From: a virus | Direction: 5' to 3' (one strand) | DNA length: 64,000 nt | IMG/VR virus record: IMGVR_UViG_3300042448_001702 | Coordinates: 96,008 to 160,007 of that record | Part shown: piece after piece, positions 7,001 through 14,452 of the stretch | Layout of the letters: every line of letters begins with the position of its first letter | How positions within the stretch are numbered: the stretch's first letter is position 1 | The notes under the pieces: model-generated | Database searches by the model: none | Seen by the model: the letters and a program-made list of their open reading frames with translations, nothing else | What the model was told of the DNA's origin: nothing | Made by a program: the position numbers and the translations under genes

Positions 7001-7627
7001 TTAATTAAGTTTATTCATTTTTATAGCGTTCATAAATTCTTCTCTCACCAAATTATCCTTTTCCAAAAACCTACCACTAAATTTATTGGTAGTCATTAAG
7101 GAATCAGGATGTTGTACACCTCTCATACCACAACAAAGGTGATGTCCGCTGATTGATACCGCCACATGCTCACATTCCAATTTATCACTAAGGTATTTGT
7201 GTATTTGTTGTGTAAGCGATTCCTGCATTTGTGGCCTTCTACTAAACCAATCTACAACTCTATTCAACTTACTCAATCCTATTACATTCTTTTCGGGCAG
7301 ATAAGCTACAGCTGCATATCCATAGAAAGGTAAGTTATGGTGAGCGCACATTGAGTTCACCTTAATACCAGTCTGAATTACTATACCATCATAACCTTCC
7401 TCATTTGGAAATACAGTTATATTTGGTGCATGTGTCATACTCCCTTTAACCAAATCCTCTACCCAAGCTTTAGCTACCCTCAAAGGAGTTTCTACCGTTT
7501 GTGGGTCAGCCTCATAATCAAATCCTAATGATTCTAAAAACAGGCCATAGTATTTAGCCGCATCTCTAATCCTTTTCTTCTTCTCAAAGGAATCAATTAC
7601 TTCGTTTTCGTTTGCTTTCTTTAACAT
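7001..7627 (-). CDS. folE: GTP cyclohydrolase I
   Basis: A 208-residue protein of normal family length. The zinc site is recognisable: Cys94 and His97 in MCAHH, and Cys165/166 in HLCCGMRGV. The enzyme opens GTP to 7,8-dihydroneopterin triphosphate, the first step of folate and of 7-deazaguanine synthesis. In several phages it feeds deazaguanine DNA modification, but no queC, queD, queE or DNA transglycosylase is seen in this window, so a folate or thymidylate role is equally possible. It lies just downstream of the AAA+ operon terminator. Confidence 0.93.
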   Translation of the reverse strand: MLKKANENEVIDSFEKKKRIRDAAKYYGLFLESLGFDYEADPQTVETPLRVAKAWVEDLVKGSMTHAPNITVFPNEEGYDGIVIQTGIKVNSMCAHHNLPFYGYAAVAYLPEKNVIGLSKLNRVVDWFSRRPQMQESLTQQIHKYLSDKLECEHVAVSISGHHLCCGMRGVQHPDSLMTTNKFSGRFLEKDNLVREEFMNAIKMNKLN

Positions 7628-7661
7628 ATACTATGAATGACCATTAAAAAAATGTTTGTTT

Positions 7662-7694
7662 ACAAAAAATGGTGGATGACCGAAGTCACCCACC
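7662..7694 (-). terminator. Strong intrinsic terminator with UUCG loop
   Basis: The minus strand reads GGTGGGTGAC-TTCG-GTCATCCACC, a 10-bp stem with one G-U pair capped by a UUCG tetraloop, followed by ATTTTTTG. It lies 25 nt downstream of the AAA+ ATPase stop codon and is the clearest terminator in the window. Confidence 0.85.
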
Positions 7695-7719
7695 TTATGT
7701 TTGGATTTAACCCCTTAAA

Positions 7720-8925
7720 TTACCAAACAATTTTTTCACTATCATCTTCGGTTGGTTCGGTGAATAAAGCCTCATCAGCTTTCTCATCCTTTACATACTT
7801 TTGTACCAACTGCTTAACATAGGTACGTTCACTATCCACACCACCATCATTACTGAAGAAGGGGAACATACTAATCTCAGCTGCTTCGAACAAACTGAAT
7901 CCATCATAGATAAGTCCAGCAGTTTCTACACTAGCACGAGTTGATACACCAGTTGATAATTTACCATCACCACCTTTAGCTATTTCTCTAGTATGGTGAG
8001 CGATTTCAGCTACTGCTTTCAAATCATCATCATTAACAGCTGGATACATATACTTTAACAAGTCAAACTCCTGCGTATCGTTCAATACATCCATTTCAAT
8101 TGTAGTGAAACGGTCTAAGATAGCACGGTCAAGAACACGCGTTGATGTATATTCACCACCAATGTTAGCCGTAGCGATAAAGGTAACACCTTCAGCCACA
8201 TTTACAATTGGTGAATCAACAGCTTCATCCAAACGAAGGTAACGTTGTCCCAAATCCAACACTGTCATAAGAATATTCCAAGCATCAGGATGTGCTCTAC
8301 TCAACTCATCCAATAGGATAACAGCGTTTGGAGTGGTGATTGCTTTTACGAAAGCGGATTCAGCGAAGAAAGTACCTTTCTTAGAATCAAAGTGCGTGTT
8401 ACCAATCAACGTTGCTCTAGCATCTTGCGTAGCACCTAAGTTGAAATAGAAATCAGGTCTCTTTAAACCTTTAGTTAATGCTTTAGCTGCTAATGTCTTA
8501 CCACAACCAGCAGGTCCAGTCATCATAATATTTTTAGCTCTCACAGCTGAACGAATAAGGTATTTCCATTTAAGGTCTGAAATAACCAATCCTTCAGGTT
8601 TAAGTTTAACCGATTCGTTATGGATAAAATCGGTAATCTCTTTATGATTATCCAATTTCTCAACATTAACTTCGGCGTTGCTTTTCAATGGAGCAACTAA
8701 GTTATCAAATTCAGCCATATCGGTTAAGCGGTATTGAATCTTACCACCACTACCAACTACTTTACGAAGTGCTTTACCAGCTTCGAAAGCTTTCTTACGA
8801 GTACCAGTACTAATTCCGTTAGTACCTACAATTTTACCAGCAGTATTTGCTAGTTTGAAATGTGAGCCTACCTTCACTACTTTGAAGATTACTTTACTCA
8901 CTTTGTCTACATTAGACTTTGCCAT
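7720..8925 (-). CDS. MoxR/CobS-type AAA+ ATPase
   Basis: A 401-residue protein. After a basic N-terminal region of about 100 residues comes an AAA+ core with Walker A GPAGCGKT (137-144), Walker B LLDE (204-207), a sensor region (FIATANIGG) and an arginine-rich stretch VLDRAILDRF. MoxR/CobS ATPases usually act with a VWA-domain partner to remodel or metallate a target protein; such a VWA gene lies directly upstream. True CobS works with CobT and CobN in cobalt insertion, but no CobN is seen. It has its own promoter (8982-9013) and terminator. An ATPase-VWA pair is well supported; the target is unknown. Confidence 0.88.
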   Translation of the reverse strand: MAKSNVDKVSKVIFKVVKVGSHFKLANTAGKIVGTNGISTGTRKKAFEAGKALRKVVGSGGKIQYRLTDMAEFDNLVAPLKSNAEVNVEKLDNHKEITDFIHNESVKLKPEGLVISDLKWKYLIRSAVRAKNIMMTGPAGCGKTLAAKALTKGLKRPDFYFNLGATQDARATLIGNTHFDSKKGTFFAESAFVKAITTPNAVILLDELSRAHPDAWNILMTVLDLGQRYLRLDEAVDSPIVNVAEGVTFIATANIGGEYTSTRVLDRAILDRFTTIEMDVLNDTQEFDLLKYMYPAVNDDDLKAVAEIAHHTREIAKGGDGKLSTGVSTRASVETAGLIYDGFSLFEAAEISMFPFFSNDGGVDSERTYVKQLVQKYVKDEKADEALFTEPTEDDSEKIVW

Positions 8926-8981
8926 AATTAAGGGGTTTTAAATATAAATAATAATTGTTATTTCTTATCAATCTTACTTCG

Positions 8982-9013
8982 TAAAGATACGAAAAATACC
9001 TGAAACTACCAAA
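8982..9013 (-). promoter_or_regulatory. Bacteroidota-type promoter for the AAA+ gene
   Basis: On the minus strand, TTTGG (9009-9013) is followed after 19 nt by TATCTTTA (8982-8989), then an A-rich leader to the ATG at 8925. This is the TATCTTTA variant of the window's promoter family. Confidence 0.68.
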
Positions 9014-9045
9014 TGTTTTTTTAATTATTTTTTGAGATTACAAAT

Positions 9046-9103
9046 GGTTGAAAATCAATGAGTTAGCTGTATTTTTGCTAACTCATTGATAATCAATTAG
9101 TTA
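9046..9103. repeat. Long palindrome built from 19-bp repeat units
   Basis: Arms 9048-9067 and 9077-9096 can pair over 20 positions with two mismatches around a 9-nt loop. Unit copies lie on both strands: TAACTCATTGATAATCAAT on the plus strand at 9079-9097, and related units on the minus strand at 9085-9103 and 9046-9065. One unit begins with the stop codon of the VWA gene. It may terminate VWA transcription or act as an operator for the promoter just downstream. Confidence 0.65.
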
Positions 9104-11317
9104 TGAATTTTGTGGTTTACTCATAAACAATTTGTTCATTGTACGGGCCACTTCGTTTACATTAGTTACATTAATATAACTAGCTGAAGGTCCATAACAC
9201 TCTTTGAATATACGAGCTGAACTATTTGTGGTTTCATCCATATCGTAACCATTATCTGCCACAAAGTAACTCAATACTTTGATACCCATACTCTCAATAG
9301 ATTTCATCATCTTACGAGTGTGTTTAGCTGCATTACTACCACTATAACTCATACCCTTGCCATGGAAGTAAGGTTCACCATCTGATATGTTTAAGAAGTA
9401 TGAATCAACTTCGCCATTACTACCTACCATTTGTTTTGAAATTGCTTCGAAACACAAACCTTCAGGCGTAGTTCCGTTTGGATGTAAATAACCAAACAAC
9501 TGCTTAACCTTCATAAACTTATCCACTCTACTATCATAAGCCAATACAATATAAGGTAACTCACCAGTTGTTGTACGGAAACTAATTTGAATGTTAAGGT
9601 TAGGAATCATATCAACTGCCTTAGCCAATGCCACAATATTAGTCATAGTTTTATTCCACTTAGAACCACTCATTGAACCAGAGGCATCTACTGAAATATG
9701 TAGGTTAGCTTTTTTGAACATATCAATCTCTCTAGTAAAGAACACATGCTCATTACCATACCCCAAAGAAGATACCATTCGTTTATCCATCTTACCTACA
9801 AGCTGGCGATTGAAAATCGTTTCTCTACTCTCACCTCTAACTTGCATTTTCTTACCCAATAAAGTACCAATACGAATACCTTCTAACACTTCTTTAGCGT
9901 GCTGCTCATACATAGTATCTTCGGTACTACTCCATCTTTTGGTTGTAAGTGGGAAGTTATCTTGCTCCATTAAGCTACGAGTCATCTTCTTAACCACAAC
10001 ACATTCAATACCTTTGAACGAAGAAGAAGTACCATAATAATCCTGTGCTACTACTTTCATCTCTGCGCCAGCTTCCTCAATTGATTGAAGTTGTTTGGAT
10101 TCAGATTGAGACATTTTAGATTTCTTAATGTTACCACGTAAGAACTCTTTTTGTTTCTCAATCTTCTTACGAATGATGTCCATCTGTCTTTGTGATAATC
10201 TACCATCAGCAGGTTTATCGGAAGGTTTACCACCTTTACCAACTTTAACACTAATCTTACCGGTCATACCTTTACCATCTTCAGCAGGTTCATTAGAATC
10301 ACCACTCATATCCGAATCACCATTGGTATCACCACTTTTATCATCACCATCATCATCACTCATTTGAACATCAATATCATCTTCACCCGCTTCTTGCTCA
10401 CCCTCACCTGCTTGCCCATTACCACTACCTTGTCCAATTCCGTTTTGTTGTTGTTGCTGATTAAGTGGTTCAATAGCTTCCACAATTATTGAGTAAACTT
10501 CAATAGCAACTTTAAGTGCATCTTCAGTTGTTCTCAACCTACTGATTTGATTAAGTTGAATTACCGAAGCGATAGAACGTAATTGTTTAAGGGCATCTAA
10601 CCTACTGAATTTAGAATGTAGGTTAATCAATCGGAACATATAAGCCTCAAACGTTTCTTCGGTGAACTCATCAGATTTCATACCCTTATCAATAGCAGGG
10701 TCATTGAAAAACTTATCATACATTGAACGATAATAATCTCTATAACCGGGTGCTGATTTGTAGATGAAGTTATCAATCCTTCTATCTTCTACATAGTTAA
10801 GTAAGTCTTTCACAATACCTGTAAAGTATTGAATACCTTTAGCTTTAGAAACTTCATCCAATCGTTTGTATTCTTCACTACCAACAATACGATGTATTGC
10901 CGAATCCAAATCTCTCAATAATTGGAAATTGGAAAGTTTGATGTGTGAACCTTCATGCAATGCCAAACCTACGGCCGGGTCAAACTCCTTCGGTTCAGCT
11001 ATGTTAGCCGAAATAGTTACTACCTTACCATCAGTATAGGAATCGCCTTTAGTTGAAAACTTAACAGGAATAGATTGACCTGTTACAATAGATACGAAGT
11101 TAGCGATTGCTCTACGATGAGCTGCCAACTTATATAGGTTCTTAGTAGCAATCTCTTTTGTAGTGTATGTACTATAAACTGGAGAGTGGTAATCCACATC
11201 CCAATCGTCCATCCACCAAGAGGATTTACCATAAGAACTATATGATTTACTTTTTTTGGATTTGCCACTAACTAAGTGGTCTTTTGTACCTGTCTTAAAA
11301 TCGGAATACCAACTCAT
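9101..11317 (-). CDS. VWA-domain protein with HExxH motif (CobT-like partner of the AAA+ ATPase)
   Basis: The start at 11317 (MSWYSDFKTG) is chosen because the ATG at 11377 lies inside the promoter -33 box. The 738-residue product has an N-terminal region with HEGSH at 121-125 followed by NYVEDRRID at 174-182, an arrangement like zinc metallopeptidases. Next comes a very acidic, Gly/Ser/Asp-rich linker (about 295-350). The C-terminal von Willebrand A domain carries an intact MIDAS motif DASGS (544-548). CobT-like proteins share the acidic linker plus VWA layout and pair with CobS/MoxR ATPases, as here. Whether the HExxH site is catalytic is unknown. Confidence 0.85.
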   Translation of the reverse strand: MSWYSDFKTGTKDHLVSGKSKKSKSYSSYGKSSWWMDDWDVDYHSPVYSTYTTKEIATKNLYKLAAHRRAIANFVSIVTGQSIPVKFSTKGDSYTDGKVVTISANIAEPKEFDPAVGLALHEGSHIKLSNFQLLRDLDSAIHRIVGSEEYKRLDEVSKAKGIQYFTGIVKDLLNYVEDRRIDNFIYKSAPGYRDYYRSMYDKFFNDPAIDKGMKSDEFTEETFEAYMFRLINLHSKFSRLDALKQLRSIASVIQLNQISRLRTTEDALKVAIEVYSIIVEAIEPLNQQQQQNGIGQGSGNGQAGEGEQEAGEDDIDVQMSDDDGDDKSGDTNGDSDMSGDSNEPAEDGKGMTGKISVKVGKGGKPSDKPADGRLSQRQMDIIRKKIEKQKEFLRGNIKKSKMSQSESKQLQSIEEAGAEMKVVAQDYYGTSSSFKGIECVVVKKMTRSLMEQDNFPLTTKRWSSTEDTMYEQHAKEVLEGIRIGTLLGKKMQVRGESRETIFNRQLVGKMDKRMVSSLGYGNEHVFFTREIDMFKKANLHISVDASGSMSGSKWNKTMTNIVALAKAVDMIPNLNIQISFRTTTGELPYIVLAYDSRVDKFMKVKQLFGYLHPNGTTPEGLCFEAISKQMVGSNGEVDSYFLNISDGEPYFHGKGMSYSGSNAAKHTRKMMKSIESMGIKVLSYFVADNGYDMDETTNSSARIFKECYGPSASYINVTNVNEVARTMNKLFMSKPQNS

Positions 11318-11347
11318 ATAAAAGGGGTTTTGTTGATTAATTATACC

Positions 11348-11378
11348 CAAATATACGAAGATTTCCTGATATAGCAAA
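11348..11378 (-). promoter_or_regulatory. Bacteroidota-type promoter for the VWA gene
   Basis: On the minus strand, TTTG (11375-11378) is followed after 19 nt by TATATTTG (11348-11355). The spacing is one base shorter than in its siblings. It fixes the VWA start at 11317, since the upstream ATG would not be transcribed. Confidence 0.72.
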
Positions 11379-11403
11379 ATCTTTTTTAATCTTTTTTATA
11401 AGT

Positions 11404-11423
11404 GATTGAAAATCAACCAGTTA
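11404..11423 (-). repeat. Single copy of the 19-bp intergenic repeat
   Basis: The minus strand reads TAACTGGTTGATTTTCAATC, matching the TAACTCATTGAwwATCAAT family. It sits 3 nt downstream of a stop codon and 25 nt upstream of the VWA promoter, the same arrangement as the copies at 674, 9046 and 54617. Confidence 0.55.
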
Positions 11424-11426
11424 TGC

Positions 11427-11612
11427 TTAATCCAATTCCTCATCATCATACCCATCCATAGGAAAAGATGACTCAATTTCTTCAAAAAGGAATGTCAGTT
11501 CTTTGTGGGCATCTTCTACCCTACGCCAATCTTCAAAGGACATAGCATCTTCTAGCATATCAATCACCTGTTTTACTTTATTTTCAATATTCATAGTGCT
11601 AATATTTTTCAT
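11427..11612 (-). CDS. Small acidic helical protein (61 aa)
   Basis: A strongly acidic protein (EDAMSFEDWRRVEDAHKEL) ending DGYDDEELD. It could begin at MKN or six residues later at MNIENK. Acidic peptides of this kind include inhibitors and DNA mimics, but nothing specific identifies one. It lies upstream of the VWA operon and is followed by an intergenic repeat. Confidence 0.5.
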   Translation of the reverse strand: MKNISTMNIENKVKQVIDMLEDAMSFEDWRRVEDAHKELTFLFEEIESSFPMDGYDDEELD

Positions 11613-11644
11613 TTAAATATAATGATATTAAACTAAACGAAAAA

Positions 11645-12460
11645 CTAATCTACTTTGAACTCTTTTTTTACATCTTTTACAAATGTGCCGGCTGGATTAA
11701 CATTTAGTTCCTTTTCATCACTACATTCAATAGTTTCTTCCGCTGGGGAAACGTAGTTGTTATAATATTCATGTGGTGAATCTTTCCAAACTCTTGTAAT
11801 CAATAGATAATTTGGAAAGCTTCTTATTTGAATATGAATCTTTTTAAAGTGAACGTGTAGTAAATGTTCTGCAGGAATCATATAATGTCCAGCCTGCTGA
11901 TATTCCATTGCTTTTAAAAATACAAATGCGTAGTAATCCATAATTTTTGGTGTACCATACGCAAATATATCAGTAATACTTGCCGAATCGGGCCACATTT
12001 GTGCTTTAATTCTACCCATAGGGATATTCAGCATTTGATTATATCTAATTTCAAAATTATCATCCAATACAATGTCTGTTCTTGCTCTTATTACCAAATC
12101 ATATTCAATTCCTATATGTTTGGATAGCATATTAGCTCTCCATATTTTATAGTACATTGATATTTGTCTAAATTCTTTTGCTGCTTTTTTTAAACCATCA
12201 TTGAAAAAGGATGGTGGGTCGACATACATAGAAGCAATATCTAATGTTGTTTCTTTAAAAACATCATATCTTTCAACTTCCCATTTTTTTGGTGTATATA
12301 TTTTTAGAAAATTATTTATAGTATCACCTTTATCTTCATTTTCTTCATCCCAAAATGAAGCATATACATCCATCTTATATTTTTCAATAAGTTCAGTCCA
12401 AAAAGTTTTTGTTTCATTTAGGTCTCTCATATGACCCGAAAAACATAATGCTATTTTCAT
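11645..12460 (-). CDS. Putative glycosyltransferase of the FSGxMR type
   Basis: A 271-residue protein opening with LCFSGHMRDL and then DVYASFWDEE, a pattern seen in putative glycosyltransferases of large DNA viruses and phages. A conserved central stretch YDLVIRARTDIVLDD carries the R-x-R-x-D motif typical of nucleotide-sugar binding in GT-A folds. Its ATG overlaps the stop of the phosphodiesterase-like gene, and a WavE-like gene follows upstream, so the three form a small glycan cluster apart from the main island. Confidence 0.65.
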   Translation of the reverse strand: MKIALCFSGHMRDLNETKTFWTELIEKYKMDVYASFWDEENEDKGDTINNFLKIYTPKKWEVERYDVFKETTLDIASMYVDPPSFFNDGLKKAAKEFRQISMYYKIWRANMLSKHIGIEYDLVIRARTDIVLDDNFEIRYNQMLNIPMGRIKAQMWPDSASITDIFAYGTPKIMDYYAFVFLKAMEYQQAGHYMIPAEHLLHVHFKKIHIQIRSFPNYLLITRVWKDSPHEYYNNYVSPAEETIECSDEKELNVNPAGTFVKDVKKEFKVD

Positions 12461-12909
12461 TGCTCTTTATATTTTTGAATGTAATCTGAACATATTCCAC
12501 TACACTTTGAAACATCATCATTATTTATTTCGGGCATTACTGCTATACTTTTTTTAATTGGCTGTTTACCAGGATATACCCAAACATAATTAAATGATGT
12601 CAATGTCATTGTATCTTCTTCATGCCAAAACCAATTGATATTAGCGGCTTCATAATCATTTTCTGCAAAATATTCAACTGCGTGTTTATTCTTACAATGA
12701 ATCCACAACCTATCACTTCTATCATCCATCCAATCAAAATCTATTTCGTATTGTGGCTCATCGTGTCCTAACGACCATTTACCATCAACATACCAAACAT
12801 CAATTTCAACATCATATCCTAATGTAATTGCTTCATCTATATATTCAGGTTTATTTTCGGCATCTGTTACCCTTCCGTTTACATTTCCTCTATGTGATAT
12901 GTATATCAT
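12457..12909 (-). CDS. Glycerophosphodiester phosphodiesterase-like (PLC-fold) protein
   Basis: A short 150-residue protein with the start of a GDPD domain: the catalytic HRGN at 6-9, the metal-binding EIDVWY near 35 and the second catalytic GHDEP near 48. It ends far short of the usual 230-250 residues, so part of the barrel is missing. Similar short PLC-like proteins occur in polysaccharide gene clusters. It overlaps both neighbours by 4 nt, suggesting a shared role, perhaps processing a phospho-sugar or glycerol substituent. Confidence 0.7.
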   Translation of the reverse strand: MIYISHRGNVNGRVTDAENKPEYIDEAITLGYDVEIDVWYVDGKWSLGHDEPQYEIDFDWMDDRSDRLWIHCKNKHAVEYFAENDYEAANINWFWHEEDTMTLTSFNYVWVYPGKQPIKKSIAVMPEINNDDVSKCSGICSDYIQKYKEQ

Positions 12910-13673
12910 TTATTTGGAATTTTATAAGGCTCATCACTAAATAGTTGGTCAATTGTGGAAATACTATAATTTCTTTCTGGTATAAAATTATCTCTCCATT
13001 CTACTTTGAAACAATTTGCTTTTATCTTATATGGTTTTAATACATCAATATTTAGAATATCAAAATTTTCTTTCATTAAAATTCTACCATCAATTTTTTC
13101 AAATTTATTAGGGTGTTTTGCATTTAAATAAGATTTTGTTAATCGCTCTTCAGGAGAATGCGTATTACCCCACTTCCAAAATTTACCATCTATTATCCAT
13201 TTGGAAACATTTAACTTACCATTATCAAAATTATGTTTAGTTTCTTTAAACATTAATGACATATTTTCTTTTGTTCCCGCCATCAAATGGTCCGATACGT
13301 GATATTCTGCAAATGACCAATGTCTAAAAAATACGGATGATGTATATATCTTATCTTCATTTTTCTTTATGGTATTTACAATATTTTCTAAATTTGACCA
13401 ATATTCATCACCCCTTATTTTTATTACATATTTTGTTGTAACACACTCTAAGGCATTAATTGTGGATATTAATTGATAATTCAAATTTTGGTCACCAGAT
13501 AGTAATGGTATTTGTGATAAAATTATTCTAAAGTTATCGTGAATGTTCAAAAAATTAATTTGATTATCAACCCATGTAGAAATAATAACTTTATATTGCT
13601 TATAATTTTCTAACCAAAAATCATAGGCTTCTTGTGAAATTCTACCTTGAACAATAATAGTAACATCTTCCAT
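12906..13673 (-). CDS. WavE-family putative glycosyltransferase
   Basis: A 255-residue protein with the WavE pattern: IIVQGRIS, the WLENY helix, VIISTWVD, LSQIPLLSGDQN, NYQLISTINAL and then TTKYVIKIRGDEYW, where the R-G-D-E segment probably forms the donor-binding site. It resembles the protein at 2892-3548, but the two differ in length and surrounding sequence. The likely function is sugar transfer in synthesis of a surface or virion glycan. The family is fairly sure; the substrate is unknown. Confidence 0.72.
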   Translation of the reverse strand: MEDVTIIVQGRISQEAYDFWLENYKQYKVIISTWVDNQINFLNIHDNFRIILSQIPLLSGDQNLNYQLISTINALECVTTKYVIKIRGDEYWSNLENIVNTIKKNEDKIYTSSVFFRHWSFAEYHVSDHLMAGTKENMSLMFKETKHNFDNGKLNVSKWIIDGKFWKWGNTHSPEERLTKSYLNAKHPNKFEKIDGRILMKENFDILNIDVLKPYKIKANCFKVEWRDNFIPERNYSISTIDQLFSDEPYKIPNK

Positions 13674-13693
13674 TCGTATAACTATACATTATG

Positions 13694-14104
13694 TTATTTT
13701 GTCCAGCCAATTTTTTTACCGGCTTTTACTCTACGCTCATATTCTTCTTCTGAACCGGGAAATCTCCAAGCCCATACTAACCAAAATAACATAAATAATG
13801 CTATCCCAATCAGTGCTCCCACTTTATGTAATGTAAATAATAGAAATGTATAGCTCACCAAACAACAAAGAAGCATAATATACTTAACCTTTGTTGGATA
13901 TATTCTTTTAGTTTCCCATCTGATAAGATGTGGTGAGAATGTTGGGTGCGTATGCAACCAATGATTTAATGCTGGCGAACTTTTAGCGAATGCCCATGCA
14001 GCTAGTACCACAAAAGTTGTCATAGGTACGCCTGGTACAATAGCTCCTATGTATGCACAACCTACAAAAAGTAAGCCGAGCGCTCTCCATAACCATTTAT
14101 TCAT
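13694..14104 (-). CDS. YbaN/DUF454-family inner-membrane protein
   Basis: The start at 14104 (MNKWLWRALG) avoids overlap with the upstream gene and fits the family. Typical features are GAIVPGVPMTTFVVLAAWAF, then AKSSPALNHWLHTHPTFSP, and a further hydrophobic helix pair, followed by a charged tail. The 136-residue length is normal. DUF454 proteins are small inner-membrane proteins of unknown function in many bacteria; presence in a phage suggests capture from a host. Confidence 0.82.
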   Translation of the reverse strand: MNKWLWRALGLLFVGCAYIGAIVPGVPMTTFVVLAAWAFAKSSPALNHWLHTHPTFSPHLIRWETKRIYPTKVKYIMLLCCLVSYTFLLFTLHKVGALIGIALFMLFWLVWAWRFPGSEEEYERRVKAGKKIGWTK

Positions 14105-14115
14105 AACTCTATATA

Positions 14116-14277
14116 TTAATCCCAATCATCAGAATAACTCTTTTTACCTTTAATTGGTTTTGAGTCCTTCTTCTTTGGTTTTTGTTTCTTAACTTTGCTT
14201 TTATCTTTTATGTATAATTCTTCTTCATCAATTTCGTTATACACAAACTTTTTCAAGTAAGCTTTTCCGTTTTTCAT
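14116..14277 (-). CDS. Small basic hypothetical protein (53 aa)
   Basis: An intact frame running MKNGKAYLKKFVYNEIDEEE, then a Lys-rich centre (KVKKQKPKKKDSKP) and the tail KKSYSDDWD. Its stop lies 11 nt before the DUF454 start. The KKSY element is shared with the next small gene upstream, so the two may be related in use. The function is unknown. Confidence 0.6.
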   Translation of the reverse strand: MKNGKAYLKKFVYNEIDEEELYIKDKSKVKKQKPKKKDSKPIKGKKSYSDDWD

Positions 14278-14286
14278 AAACCCATT

Positions 14287-14412
14287 TTATCTACCCTGTC
14301 CTCTATACTTTTTAGGTGCTTGTGCTTTAGGACCATACGATTTTTTTCCTTTTGGATTACTCTTTCTTTTACCAAAAGATACTTTGTTTGCCGAACCTAC
14401 TGATTTAGCCAT
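14287..14412 (-). CDS. Small Gly/Lys-rich protein (41 aa)
   Basis: The frame encodes MAKSVGSANKVSFGKRKSNP, then KGKKSYGP and the C-terminal KKYRGQGR. It is highly basic, with no hydrophobic core, and so is probably disordered and bound to nucleic acid or another protein. I recall similar short peptides in T4-like phages but cannot name a family. It lies directly upstream of the 53-aa gene. Confidence 0.6.
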   Translation of the reverse strand: MAKSVGSANKVSFGKRKSNPKGKKSYGPKAQAPKKYRGQGR

Positions 14413-14417
14413 TTGTT

Positions 14418-14444
14418 GTTACAATTTTAACGTAAATTTGTAAC
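14418..14444 (-). terminator. Possible stem-loop downstream of the P-loop kinase gene
   Basis: GTTACAA and TTGTAAC (read on the minus strand) flank an AT-rich centre, giving an 11-position imperfect inverted repeat in the 40-nt gap between genes. No clear U-run follows, so it may be an operator rather than a terminator. Confidence 0.35.
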
Positions 14445-14452
14445 GTAACCTA

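Noticed and set aside
10057-10251. Small minus-strand frames inside larger genes (10057-10251, 11083-11268, 43405-43656, 51401-51619, 57390-57692)
   Set aside because: They lie fully inside the VWA, GT-B, polymerase or RNR genes in another frame and have no protein-like motif.
7720-11317. Genuine cobalt chelatase (CobS/CobT)
   Set aside because: The ATPase and VWA layout fits a CobS/CobT or MoxR pair, but no CobN is present in the window and the VWA protein carries an additional HExxH region. Only a CobS/CobT-like description is justified.
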